Source of the DNA: Cranoglanis bouderius
Taxonomy: Eukaryota > Chordata > Actinopteri > Siluriformes > Cranoglanididae
Assembly: GCA_023630585.1 (NCBI GenBank)
Contig: CM042539.1
Location: forward strand, 30,653,255-30,717,254
DNA length: 64,000 bases
Direction: 5' to 3'
Every line of letters starts with the position of its first letter. The first letter of the stretch is position 1. This document shows, piece after piece, positions 12,031-23,060 of the stretch. A model generated the notes under the pieces. That model worked only from the letters and a program-made list of their open reading frames with translations, searched no databases and had not been told where the DNA came from. The translations under genes and the position numbers were made by a program.

Positions 12031-12120
12031 CTCAGAATTCAGCAACTAGACCACACAGTCCTCAAAATTCAGCAACTAGACCACACAGTCCTCAAAATTC
12101 AGCAACTAGACCACACAGTC
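12031..12120 (+). repeat. Three exact-length 30-bp tandem copies
   Basis: Units at 12031-12060, 12061-12090 and 12091-12120 begin CTCARAATTCAGCAACTAGA. Copies two and three are identical; copy one differs at a single base. The unit lies within the DIRS-like relic and is a multiple of three. The near-identity shows the expansion is far younger than the element. Confidence 0.95.
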
Positions 12121-12282
12121 CTGCTAATAAAACCTGGGCCTTAATGCTTTTTGGTGGAAGCTGTTCCACCAATGGTGTCCAGCATATCAGCTGGATCTGG
12201 TAAACTTCCCAGTTCCCAAAATACTATGTCTTTAGGGAGAACCAGACAGCGTCAAGTCTCCAACTACACTAAAGTTGTATAA

Positions 12283-12863
12283 ATGCTTCAAAGCACTTCA
12301 CAGAACTGTCAATGGCATCTAAGGGCTCGTAAACTTATTATGGCCTTTCTGAAAGGGGTAAGAAAGTTGAGTGGGATCTCCCCTTTGTTCTGGAGTCACT
12401 TTAGGCAAAGTTCACTTCTTCACCAACCTGTGCAAGATTCCAAACTTATACTTTTTTTTTGCTAGCAATCACATCAGCATGCTTTGGTGGAAAGATGACT
12501 CTAGTCATCTGTATTTTGTACATCAATCAATTGACCTTGCTGTGCAGCCAGAGATCGTTTCTTGTTGTGCCGGTTATCTGCTGTACAATACAATTTACAT
12601 CAAACTGTTTATCTATCATGAAGGAAAGACACAGATATCTTCCCTGTTTCAACAGAGACTGGTCCGCTGGGTAGCCTACTGGTAGGCTGACTGACATATC
12701 CCTTAACCAGTTGTGTCTCCTACTCATGTGCATACCACTCCATGATGTCTGCACTGCTGCGACCTGGGTGTCACCGTATACCTTCTCAATGTTCTACAAC
12801 CTTAACACCACCCCTCCCAGAGACATGAGTTTGGCGGTTGTCTCTGAACACCTTTCCAGTTAG
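12283..12863 (+). pseudogene. DIRS-like tyrosine recombinase pseudogene
   Basis: Pieces of a tyrosine recombinase appear in order: LRARKLIMAFLKGVRKL (near 12325, N-terminal core-binding region), LLAITSA (near 12460, matching the first helix of the catalytic domain), and LHDVCTAATWVSPYTFSMFY (from 12738), which ends in the catalytic tyrosine (codon 12795-12797). The last frame runs on through MSLAVVSEH to a TAG at 12861-12863, a normal C-terminal length after the tyrosine. In DIRS elements this enzyme inserts a circular intermediate without target duplication. The catalytic arginines and the HxxR motif are not found, and frames change several times. The identification rests mainly on the C-terminal block. 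Confidence 0.75.
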
Positions 12864-13017
12864 CCCTAAGTACCAACAGTTTCTCGTGATATTGTGGCAT
12901 ACGTTATCTAGGTGATTCTACATTACCCTGGAGAACTGCCAGAAACACAAACAGCGCCAACCCTGTGAGAAGCTTTCAGTGAAAGACGATGGGATTCATC
13001 GCAAATTCTACATCGTA

Positions 13018-13277
13018 CAGTCACTTCATGACGTTGTTGGAAGGTCATGGCATTCACACAGTTGATTCTCACAATCCCTGGTGGTTTTGAGGGCTGAAAT
13101 TGAATGCTAGTTAAATATGTATGTTTACGATGCCTCGTTATTCCGAACCAGGCGAGGTTTCAGGAAAATATGGCTGAATGATGACAGTATTTATTGCACC
13201 TAATGGTCACTCCATGACTTTGCTGGAAGGTATCGCAAGTGCATTCACGGATAGCCCCTGGTGGTTATCCGAAGTTT
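13018..13277 (+). repeat. Diverged direct repeat downstream of the DIRS relic
   Basis: Two segments about 180 bp apart share GTCACT(T/C)CATGAC, TTG(T/C)TGGAAGGT, GCATTCAC and CCCTGGTGGTT (about 13020-13093 and 13198-13272). They may belong to the 3' non-coding part of the DIRS element, where family members carry split direct repeats, but they are too decayed to say. Confidence 0.55.
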
Positions 13278-14649
13278 ATAAAACCACATAACTAGCAAAA
13301 TGTTTTTACTTTAGGTATATTTTACAGAGGTTTATAAGTCAATCTTATACCACGTGGATCTGATTAGCAATTAATTCGGTATTCGGTTTATAGTTATAGT
13401 AGTTACAGTAGTGATGAACAGCAGTAGACAATGATAGCAGTGTGTAAAACGATAGCTTTTGAAAAAAAAGTTTCCTTGTTTATTATTCCTTGTTTCCTTG
13501 TTTTTTATTTATTTTTATTTATGTCCACACTCCTAATTTAGATCCCTAAATTCCCAGCTTATTATTTAGTTATTCATCCTTCAGCACATATACAGTAACT
13601 ATCATGAATTATTCATGTGCTAATAGTTACAAGAGTGAGGAATGTAAATGTGGACCTGCAGACAGACTCTGGGAGTTTAAGAGGTTAATGAATTAATAAT
13701 ATGTATAGATATCTTGCTGAAGTAACACCTAGAAACAATTTTTACTGTCCAAACCTGTTTAGGCTAGCATCAATAGGATTAGTATCGACTCGCAATGTAT
13801 TTTATAGCTTAGCTTACTACATTTAAAAGTCTAGATAAGTGAAGCTTGCTACTACTGTGTATATCATCCTGTGATTGATTGACTTTAAAGACTAACACAA
13901 TATACCGCAATGTAATAACCTGGTTTTTCCTGCTTAACCTTAGACAGCATATTGGTTAAGTTGCATGTTTCACCCTGGGTTGTTTTTTTTTTTTTTTTTT
14001 TTTGGAAGACAGCAAGGTTCAATCTCCACTTGAGCTGAGGGATGACATCATTTCGAAGTGGATGCGGGAGATGATGCAGAGATCAGTTTCGCTGAGTGCT
14101 TGATGTCCTTGCTGTATCCACTTCACAGAGCTGGGATGGGCTTTTTCCTCCCTGCACTTTGAAGAAGAATCGTTCTCTTGCACTAACACCATTTCCTTCA
14201 CAGAAACCAAATCTAATCTTACACGGTGTTCAGAGTGATTTTTTTTTTGAGAAGTAGTTTGAAGAGGGGATGTAACTGAATGGTGCAGTAGAATGTCTAA
14301 CACCCCCAGGAAACTCGTAGCTTTACTGACGATTTCTATGATATGAAAGGCTGATAAAATCACTCTCACTTGTAAGAATTCCTATGAATTTTTATCAGAC
14401 TTGCTTAAAGGAAAAGTCCACTCTGAAACATGTTAAATATGTTTATATTGAAATATTTGAGGTGTGTTTAGTGATTCTGGTGCTAATTTGTTGGTGGTTG
14501 TTCCAAGATCTTTTTTTCTCACTCGCCATTTTCCAGCTTCATTCATCACCATAGTAGTCTATGAAGAGAAATCTAAACTAGAACTAGTAGAAACTTTGGT
14601 GGCGGACTCAAAGTCCCAGAATGCAATGCCGCTATACGATGCAGTCACG
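13278..14649. other. No gene recognised
   Basis: Contains a 21-base poly-T tract (13983-14003). A 116-codon minus-strand frame at 14019-14369 has no recognisable domain and no neighbouring splice evidence, and I do not call it. Confidence 0.5.
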
Positions 14650-14958
14650 CTGAGTTACGGCAGAGATTCGGCTTGGGAAGTTAGCGATCTACGATCTGTT
14701 TGAGCAGAGTGTACAGATGAGGTGGTGAGATAGCTGGACAGACTAAAGGACTAAAGCACCGCTGCATCATCTCTTTAGGTAGAGATGAGAGGAAGGTCTA
14801 AATCTACTGGAACCACCATTTTAACCACCACTGTAACCACTATCAGACGGCACTGTGGGTAACGTAGGAATCCGGTAGCCAAAATGAAAATATACCAACA
14901 TGTCAGTGAAAGAAGTTTAAACTAAGAATCTTGGACATCATGTTAATTATAAAGATTA
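14650..14958 (+). repeat. Unidentified dispersed repeat, family B copy 1
   Basis: Aligns by eye with 27723-28028 over TAGCTGGACAGACTAAAG, CACCGCTGCATC, TATCAGACGGCACTGTG, CCAACATGT and TGTTAATTATAAAGATTA. No coding capacity or terminal repeat seen; class unknown. The repeat may extend upstream to about 14400. Confidence 0.7.
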
Positions 14959-16738
14959 GTAGGCAAGTCTTTCAGGATTTATTTTTCTGTTAAAAACTCC
15001 TTCACAATGGAAGCCTTGGCTGTGGAATTGCCCCCATGTGATACAGTCGATGCATAACTGCTCATTTATAAATCAGTACATAAATGCTAACACCGCATTA
15101 CAAGAATCTCAATGCTTAGATTGTTTGAAAAGCCCAATGTATCCGGCCTCTGACCCAAACATCTGTTAGCTGTTGGCATCCTTTTTCACAATCCCCTCAG
15201 CACCCGGAGGTGCAAAGCTTTTTGTGCTGAATTGAAGATTTATGTGGTGTCATTGTGGTGGAAAAACATTTTTTCAGCCCGTGTCTTTTAGGAATTACTG
15301 TAATGCTCCAAATTTGCAGGGTTAGCAAACAGCTGTCTAGCAGACCATTGTCTTGCAAAGATTTTATTTTATTATTATTTTTTTTAAATTTCTGCTTTGA
15401 ATGAATAGCATGCTCTCTTTGGCCCAGCTCAAATGGATCAGTTTCCTCCTTTTTTTTAATGCTGCTTTGTGGAAATCCAAGAGGCAAACAGTAGATTAAG
15501 AAAAGTGAATAGGGACCCTAATCTCTTACCACACACAAAAATGAAAAGAGCTTCTCTATGAAATGAAAAGGACAGTAAATGAGCTTAAACACTGGCCAGG
15601 TGCAGCTTTTATGGGTATTGAGACTAGTTAAAGGGATAGCTTGGTCAAAAGGTAAAATTCAGCTGGACAGCCAAGACATGTCTGCTGTCTAAAGTTTGCT
15701 TCTTTACTTTTGTAATGGTGCTACGAGGCTAATATAGCAAACAAGTAAAGGAGGATTATAGTCTCTAGCTAAGCATTATGTAAACTGCATGCCTAAAATC
15801 AACAGTTTTCTCAAAAGAGTTGCCGCTGAAATACGTGCTCATCAGCCCAGACTTGTTTGGTGTTTGACATTTGTTTGTTTAGTTTTCGAGCTACAGGGCG
15901 AATGTAGCTAATAAGTGATGGAAGGTATAGCTGCAAGTTAACCAGGTTTACTACTTTATTACTATTTTTAAATAACGTTTATAGATAACAGTGTGCCATA
16001 GTGTCAGAAATTACATTAGCAAGTCTATATGAGATACAGCTTAACATTGTTTGTACAATGCTAAACTTCCATTACTTGTCAGTTACACTAGCCCTTACTA
16101 ATATCCAATTACTAAAGAACCAAATGTCTTGGCTGATCAATTTGAGGTAAAGGAACAAACTGTGTCAACTGTGTAATTTTAATATTTGTATATTCCTTTA
16201 AGCTGATAGTGCTTGGACCCTGATGATCGCTAATGGCCAGGCTTTTTATATATTATACTACAAATATAATGTGGTCTAGTACTGGTAATGCTGAAGCTGT
16301 GTACAAACCCTATAGTGCCCCCAAAGGACATACCCACCACAGGAAAGAAAAATAAATAAATAATAAAAGCAGAAGAGATAAATTAATATATATAAAAAAA
16401 GAAACCACAGGAGGTAGCTACACAAGTCTTGCCACTCTTACCCTAACTATAGCTTCCACTTAGCAGGTTGCTAGGATTCTCTAAGTATTTGAAAGGAAAC
16501 AGGCCAAATTGATTCAAGTCTCTGCCAAGAGCAGAATTATACCGCAATTACACCCTCCTTCCTTTTTCCAGAAAGGTTCCACTCATATACTGTTTGTCGT
16601 GAAGTGAAAAGAGCATTTTAAGAGGATTTCCATAGGTGAACTGGTATTCGAAAGTGGCAAGTAAGGAAAAACAAACATGGAGGACAGCGTCCTGGTGAAA
16701 AAATAAATGCTTTTGTTTTTGTTGTAGTTCCGTCTCTT
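14959..16738. other. No gene recognised; weak repeat similarity
   Basis: No coding signal. The part near 15755-15810 (GCATTATGTAAACTGCATGC, CTAAAATCA) faintly resembles 62225-62262, suggesting another old dispersed repeat. Confidence 0.35.
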
Positions 16739-16840
16739 TGCCGTCCTGTCATTGATTAGTTACCTGACTGTGTCCACCTGTTTTATGTTAGTTCTTGATT
16801 AGTTTGTTTGTTTATACTCTGTTGCATCTTTGTTCAGTCT
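16739..16840 (+). repeat. Dispersed repeat, copy 1 of a pair with 44.66 kb
   Basis: Shares CCTGTCAT, GTCCACCTGTTTTATGTTAG, TTCTTG, TTAGTTTGTTT and ATA-CTCTGTT with 44656-44750 in the same orientation. Class not identified; possibly the end of a longer element. Confidence 0.6.
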
Positions 16841-17799
16841 TATCCTGTTTTTTTTTAAAAATTTTTTTGCTGTCATTAAGTCCAAGCCTTGATCTGAGTT
16901 TTCCTAGTTCTGTACATCTTTGAACTGTTGCATAAACAGGATAGGAAGGTGATTTGCCCGTAACTCTGATACTTAAAATAATCGTTCTCTACGTCTTCAT
17001 CATTCGCAAATGAACAGTCGGCTTATGCTAGATTCTAAACAAAGTTGGTCACGTATCGGTTGGAGGCTAGTAAAGTAAATTGTAACATACCGTAACATAT
17101 CGTAGCAGATTCGTTAGCATCATCAAATACAAATAAACAATCTCATCATTGTCACCCGAGTTAAACTAATCATTATTCCGTCTGCATTACAGAGAAGAAT
17201 AATCTAATTTAGATAGTAAGTTAGGTTAGTTTGTTAGCTGACACTACCTAGAGTAAAAAAGCCTATTACTTGAAAACCGGTCTAAACTGTATCCTAGAGT
17301 GTAAATGATGTCAGATTGAAGAGAATTTACATACGCCAATATGACGTTAGGCACAGCAACAGTGGTACTGCTCATTTGCATTTCTATAAATTTTGCTTTA
17401 TTACTTTTTTCCTCTTGTTTTTTTAGCGACAGCGTGACGGTTCTGAGCTGAGAATGTGAGCTCCTTATTAGAGCAGCATGACATCTTAATGTGACTTTCT
17501 TAACGTTTGATGAGGCTGTCACCTTTGATATCCCTTAGCTTTCTCCTGCCGTTCGAGGCTCGTAAACAAGATTAAAATGTGAGAAAAGCAGGTCATAACA
17601 ATAAATCTCATCAGTCATAAAACATTACAGCTCATTTCGCTGAGCTGCTTGATGGATTGATACTTCGGCAGCGTTATTATCGGTGCACGAGCCAGGAAAT
17701 GCTGCTGTATCCCTTTGCCGGGTTTCATGCTGTCCTCAGGTTTGGTGCTACTAATGCAAATCGACCAAGTACGTACATAACTCATTAAAAGATACGTTA
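16841..17799. other. No gene recognised
   Basis: AT-rich DNA without coding, RNA or terminal-repeat signals. Confidence 0.5.
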
Positions 17800-18260
17800 T
17801 GTAAGTATTTACTTGAATAAGTATTCACCCCACTTGAAATGTTCCCCATTTTGTGCTATAATTCTGATTATATACCATAAAAAATCTACAAAAAAATACT
17901 ATCTAATTTTGAAGTGGAAGGCAATCCAGCTTGCAAAAATCAATCAACAGTCAGGAAGCAATCAAGAAGCCAAGGGTAACGCTCAGCATAATGCTACCAC
18001 CACCATGCTATAGTCAAAATTGCATAAATATTCAACCCCATTGCTGTGAAACCCCTACATTTGTTCAGATGTCATATAATTAGTTGAAAGAAGTTGCAAT
18101 AAAAGTGTCATCTGATCGCAAAATAAATACACCTGTTCCTGGAAGAGCCCAGAGTTTGTTATAGAACACACCAAAACAAATAGCATCTTGAAGACCAAGG
18201 GTCTTCAACTAAGAAGCCAAGGGTAACTCTCAGCACAGTGCTACCACCACCATGCTTCAC
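17800..18260 (+). mobile_element. Composite Tc1-like relic
   Basis: The plus strand matches the 5' non-coding part of a common fish Tc1 family: AATAAGTATTCACCCC, GCATAAATATTCAACCCC, CATATAATTAGTT, GTGTCATCTGATC, AATACACCTGTTCCTGGAAG and AGAGTTTGTTATAGAACAC. Within it a segment reading AAGAAGCCAAGGGTAAC and then GCTACCACCACCATGC appears twice (17966-18009 and 18211-18256). In reverse this second part encodes VKHGGGS, the transposase core signature, so it is oriented against the rest. The element is scrambled and inactive; termini are lost. Confidence 0.65.
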
Positions 18261-18764
18261 AGCAGGGACTGTATACAAGGTATACCTACCTATCTGAGCA
18301 ATGTATGAAGAACCAAATATTTCCCAGCACTGATATCCCACATAGGATGCACATACTTGTGTATCCGATGAAAAGTCTTCTACCCACATTATATGGCGCT
18401 CTTTCTTCCGTACATAAATAAAGTATTTCATTAACTCGGCCCATGGGGTGACCACAGCGGTCTTCCGGGAACATCTCAGGAGCAGATCATCAAAGTGCGC
18501 TCTTCAAACATGAACGAGGGTGATGTGAGAATGTTGGGGGTAAAAATACCACAAAGATCAAACAAAAAAGATCATTAGTGCTCTATCCTCCAACGTCCCC
18601 AAGCCAACCAGGCTTTCTCAGGCTTTATCTTAAAATGGAGCGGATAAACAAATTATTTTCCATATCAAGGAATTATGTGTAGTGTTGAAGAATGCGACTC
18701 AGCAGGGACGTGATCCATTTAGAAGCACACGGAAGAGTGAGAAGAGTTTGTAGATGCATGGTGC

Positions 18765-18765
<1 letters not shown>
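18261..18765. other. Unassigned, possibly further Tc1 relic
   Basis: Directly follows the composite relic. The beginning (to about 18290) continues the reversed VKHGGGS segment; beyond that no family motif can be read. Confidence 0.35.

Positions 18766-18826
<61 letters not shown>
18766..18826. repeat. (AAT)20 microsatellite
   Basis: About 60 bp of uninterrupted AAT/ATA units. Confidence 0.95.
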
Positions 18827-19908
18827 TTTTCCACTCAAAACAGTTGGAGAAATTATTGAGCTTTCCTCTAACAAAACACAAGAACTTTTTTTTTTTTTTT
18901 TTAAAATAATAGTGTTCCTAAAAAGTGTGCAAAATTATTGGCACCCTTCTAGAATATTTAAAATGGCCACAGGAAAAAAAATACCATCCTTCTAAAAATA
19001 ATAATAATAATTTAAATTTATTTAAATCACTCTTTTGTTGCCTTTGACCATTTCCTGTTTCCTTGGGGTATAAATATGAGGGTGTACAGTTTTTGGCATC
19101 CACCACCAATTGGCTTTCTACATAAGTGTGAACTATATGCCTAATCAAAATCAGGGTTATAATAAATATTGGGAAAAAAAAGAAGAAGAAGTCAGGAAAA
19201 GTCAGAAGAAATTGGATGTATTCTGCCCAGGGATGGCAAAAATATTAATTGTTGGATGCCAATAATAAAACCATTGAAACTACTGTTATAGTATGGAATA
19301 GTTGGCAATTTGCCAGGAACCAAACCTCCAACATCTACAGCCTAAGTAGATATTCCAGGAAGGGGCTCATCGCTGTTATTCTCTCCAACGGAGGCTTCAC
19401 CGTTTCCTCAACCGCATGTCCGACAAATTATTAATCAACAAAAAAGGTGCTGTCAAAATATTCATCAAATATTTATGCCTGCAGTTTACTTTACATTGGG
19501 TAAAGAGAGCACCATATTGATGGCTCAAAAAGCTCCGTCTCTCCAAGATAAGACAAACGATCCATATTTCATATTCCGACCTCTCCCTTCAGACGTGTCG
19601 TGTAATAACTGATAAATCGAATTTGCCGTGTAATGGACTAGAGGGTGGTTATATATTCACATTACACTCCATGCAACGCGCTGTCTAGAGAAGTCAAAAT
19701 CAGCTCTGCCTCACGAACAGCTCGCACCCCACATGGTTACATATAATTACAAAAAACTAAAAAATTAAAAAATCAAATAGAAAAGACTGCAATCCCAAAT
19801 CTTACACTTCATCTCTTATTAATATGCCTAAATGACTTTCTCATTTCGTACAAATACAAAAAATTAGGCCTACTGTTCAACAAGAATCTTAGGTGATTAT
19901 GTCTAATT
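18827..19908. other. No gene recognised
   Basis: AT-rich DNA with short poly-T (18886-18902) and AAG-rich tracts. No supported feature. Confidence 0.5.
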
Positions 19909-20295
19909 ATACCACAGCGCTGTTGAAGTCTTGATTCTGACTGATAAAAAGGTGTTGATTGATTTCCTTGAGTTCCTGCTAAGATTTATATTAATGGTCT
20001 CAATGTAATCCTTTATCATTTCTATAGTAACAACTCATTTCCAGGAACTTGTCCACTACGTTATCTAGCACGAATAATAATAAACACATTTAAAACAAAG
20101 AAAAACAGACAGTGTAAGCGTTGATATGGTGAAGTTTTCTGTAAGGAGACGTTTATTTAACATTTACGGAAGGAGTCTCCAGTGTCAGCGCTCTGTTACA
20201 GTAGGTTTTCCGCCACTGGGAAGTCTTCAGGACGGAGGACTGTGAGCTGGAAGAGAGGAAAAATAGAGAGGCTAGTGAGAGAATGACTCTTTATA

Positions 20296-20478
20296 CTTTT
20301 TGGCTAAATGCGTGTCGTGATGACGTCACATTGCATGTTGTGATGACATCACTTGGCCCAAATCTGTGGAAAATCTGCGGTAATTTTGAAAACTTGCAAG
20401 CTGCTGCGAATATTGCAGTTTCCTTGATTTTGCGCTAATTTCTGCGTTCGCAAAATTGCAAAATCCTAAAGGGACTGA
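20296..20478 (-). repeat. Repeat nested in R3, related to 47.66 kb
   Basis: Family R copies at 41.3 and 29.1 kb read GAATG-CTGTTTATAGCT without a break, whereas here GAATGACTCTTTATA is separated from CTATAACGTAAGTG by about 180 bp. The inserted DNA is the reverse of 47657-47830: it shares CAGATTTGGGCCAA (reverse), AATTTTGCGATC-like and CAGTCCCT/AGGGACTG ends. Nested position shows it arrived after the R element. Confidence 0.7.
20321..20328. promoter_or_regulatory. Perfect CRE palindrome TGACGTCA
   Basis: TGACGTCA lies in the nested repeat, with a related TGATGACATCAC 25 bp further on. It is the consensus CREB/ATF site; whether it is used is unknown. Confidence 0.4.
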
Positions 20479-20832
20479 TAGTGTCTATAACGTAAGTGAT
20501 AACAGGAACAAAATAAAATGTAGCTATAAATGGATAAAAGGTATGCCGTCTCATTCAAAGATAATACAAAAATTTTAATCTCCGGTGTGTTATAAGATGA
20601 ATAAAACACATCGGGACATGCCGTCAGAGGAAAATAATCATCTTTGGTGTGGTGTACCTTCTGACCAATCAGATTCGAGAATTCAACAGCACTGTGGTGT
20701 GTCCTCATGTGATTAGAACCTCAATCATGGACTCACCTAACAATGATAAGATAAGATTAAGAATGAATTTGCATCAAAATTGTGACAGTCATTACGTTTT
20801 GATTTAATTTTGTCCAAATTACTAAGACCTAA

Positions 20833-20837
<5 letters not shown>

Positions 20838-20875
<38 letters not shown>
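20838..20875. repeat. (GA)19 microsatellite
   Basis: Uninterrupted GA units. Confidence 0.95.
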
Positions 20876-20878
<3 letters not shown>

Positions 20879-21394
20879 GTGGAGTAAGGGGCATGCAAGT
20901 GTTTTGTACATTTGTGGAGAAAACCATAACAAGCAGCTATTATATATTTCTCAGCCTCCATTTCTACAAAGATAGCAATGCTTGGGATCGATAAATATTT
21001 GTTCAATGCGGTAGGCACTGGAGTAAAGGCACTGGAGTAAAAGCACAGGTAAGATATATATCTCTGCTGCCTTTATCCTTCTGCTCACATTATCTTGATG
21101 TGCAGCTCCATCATGTAACACGAGCCTGTTCGATTGCATGGCCATTAGATGTTTTTATTACCAACTCATATCTTTTCGAACCATTTCCCCAAAATACTCA
21201 CTCTGAGTAAGACTCTCAGACTTTGTTCATCCAATGGAAAACTTCCAAAATCAGTGTTATATTTCATTAACAATCAGTTGATGGTCCAACTTAGGTAGGT
21301 AGGTTATAAGGATGTAACCGAATATGAATATATTATTCAGTTAACTGCTGATAGAGGTCAAGAGTTAACTGCTGATATCCTGCTTCTACAAAGA
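20876..21394. other. No gene recognised
   Basis: No supported coding or RNA signal. Confidence 0.5.
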
Positions 21395-21513
21395 ATGGTG
21401 CAAAAAAACAAACAAACAAAAAAGCATCCAGTGAGCGACAGTTCTGCGGTTGGAAGGCTACGGTAACTCAAATAACCACTCTTTACAGCCGTGATGAGCA
21501 GAAAAGCATCACT
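21395..21513 (+). mobile_element. Tc1-like relic of the 8.1-kb family
   Basis: GAATGGTGCAAAAAAACAAA leads to AAGCATCCAGTGAGCGACAG, AAGGCTACGGTAACTCAAAT, AACCACTCTTTACAGC and GTGATGAGCAGAAAAGCATC. The later part matches 8398-8452 (ATAACCACTCGTTACATCC, GTGGTGCGCAGAAAAGCAT). Both termini are gone, leaving about 120 bp of transposase interior. Confidence 0.65.
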
Positions 21514-22938
21514 CCTGGCTTAACTCCAGATACGGATGCGGATATTTGCAGCACTCAACAGATACAGATATACAGTGACATTGCGTTACACCCCTAGTAG
21601 GTATCTTAATTACTTTCTGCATATCTGTCTCCGTGCTTTGTATCGGTGTACACCCTTTGGAGACATGAGCATTCTCTCGAATAAAAAAAAATATGCACGC
21701 ATGCAAAAAAGATATTTCCTCTGCGTCGACACAGAAGCTCCACTTGAAGAATAATTTATGAAATGGATCTCAGACAGATTCTGAACGCGAGCTGAGGTGC
21801 ATGGCAGTGGCGTCTCCAGATATATGAATCATAAAGAATTTAGAGTCTATCTACAGGAGAACAAAAATAAAAGTTGCGCTTGCATATAGATATAGTATAT
21901 AAGTAAAAAATAAACTTAACATAAAGGTAGGCAATTAAAAAGTTTTAGTCATATCTATAGGAGCTCTTGAATGTTTGGGGAGGAAAAAAAAAATGCAAAT
22001 GCTGCAAATATGAAACAAATGTATATCCAATGTCATGGCATGTTATGCGAGGTCATGTATATCCAGTACACCCCCTCACACACTGTTTGAGTAGTTAGCC
22101 CTGTTTTCTGGAGTCACTGTGTGGTGCCTGTGTAGCAGCGCTCCACAGACGCTAATGAACTCATGAAATTTAAAACCTAATCTGCGATAATGAGGTAATT
22201 AGCACAGAAGCGCATTACAACCCTGAAAAAGTGACAGCAGAGCTTTAATGATCAAGGCTTTTAATTTTTTTTCTCCTTTTAACTCCACGACAGAGCGAAA
22301 AACAGCGAAAGGAAGATGGATTACACCGTACACACCAGCAGCGTCGTGCGACGTTAAAAATGACCTCTGACCGCAGGAGGTCAAATCATGTGTGAGAAAG
22401 ATGTTGTTTTGAAAAATAGTGGTTTAAACCCTTGAGATCAAGACATAATAAGAAGAAGAAGAAGATGAAGAAGAACAAGAACATCTTCATGGAACGATTT
22501 GTGTTATTTATTTGTAAATTATGCAGCAAGAAACACTCCAATACCAGACAAAACAATCAAGGAGTCTATCCTTGACCTGGTATTTTCCCAATCAGTTTTC
22601 TCAGGCATTTGCACTTGTTTTTATCACACGGCTTCAACGGTTACGTTACACCATCTTCTTCATTTGTGTCCACATTATTCGTATCAGTAAGACTAAAAGA
22701 CCATTATACTGGGTCGTATAACTGTCATGCCATGATTTTTGCACAGCACTGGACTGATACTCCTAGTAAGTAAGCAATACATGAAACAGGAATACGGAAA
22801 ATAATCAAAGACATGGTGGTGTGACGCAGCCCAACATGAAGCTAAGTTATTTTTACCACCACAAAGTTAATTATTTTCTAGTAACTGCACATCCTGAAGT
22901 GTTTTATTTCTCTTAGCAATTTGTCAACCGTAACAATT
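21514..22938. other. No gene recognised; candidate conserved block at 22.1-22.4 kb
   Basis: No coding signal. An AAG-rich stretch lies at 22448-22480. The segment 22140-22390 has no repeat character and contains several TAAT cores; it is only a candidate for conserved non-coding DNA. Confidence 0.35.
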
Positions 22939-23048
22939 ACTTACTGACTACTTACTGATTACTTACAGACTACTTACTCATTACTTACTGATTACTTACT
23001 GACTACTTACTGATTACTTACCTACTACTTACTTATTACTTACTGATT
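22939..23048. repeat. 11-bp satellite, ten units
   Basis: Ten consecutive units of consensus ACTTACTGATT with variants ACTTACTGACT, ACTTACAGACT, ACTTACCTACT and ACTTACTTATT. The length is exactly ten times eleven, with no indels. Confidence 0.93.
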
Positions 23049-23060
23049 AAAGAACAACAC

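Larger units (their letters stand above)
11738..12930 (+). mobile_element. DIRS-like retrotransposon relic
   Basis: Two coding remnants in DIRS order are present: an RNase H segment (about 11738-12000) and a tyrosine recombinase segment (about 12283-12863). DIRS elements integrate with a tyrosine recombinase instead of a DDE integrase. The reverse transcriptase that should lie upstream is not recognisable, so the 5' part is lost. Frameshifts and stops break both remnants. A 30-bp unit is tandemly repeated three times between them. Confidence 0.75.
19909..20703 (-). mobile_element. Dispersed repeat family R, near full-length copy R3 with terminal inverted repeats
   Basis: The left end reads ACCACAGCGCTGTTGAAG, TTGATTCTGACTGA; the right end is its inverted, better kept form: TCTGACCAATCAGATTCGAG, AATTCAACAGCACTGTGGT. 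Between them lie the family blocks in reverse order: TTTCTATAGTAACAACTC, GGAGTCTCCAGTGTCAG, CTATAACGTAAGTGATAACA, TAGCTATAAATGGATAAAAG and AATAAAACACATCGGGACAT. No open frame is present, so this is a miniature element mobilised in trans, if at all. About 180 bp in the middle (20296-20478) is foreign. Superfamily unknown because the target duplication is unclear. Confidence 0.72.

Noticed and set aside
14019..14369. 116-codon minus-strand open frame
   Set aside because: No recognisable domain, low-complexity composition and no convincing splice context; length is within chance for this window.
18699..18881. Poly-tyrosine open frame
   Set aside because: Translation of the (AAT)n microsatellite on the reverse strand.
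22939..23048. Possible CRISPR-like array of regular repeats
   Set aside because: Units are contiguous 11-mers without spacers and the DNA is from a fish; it is a simple satellite.
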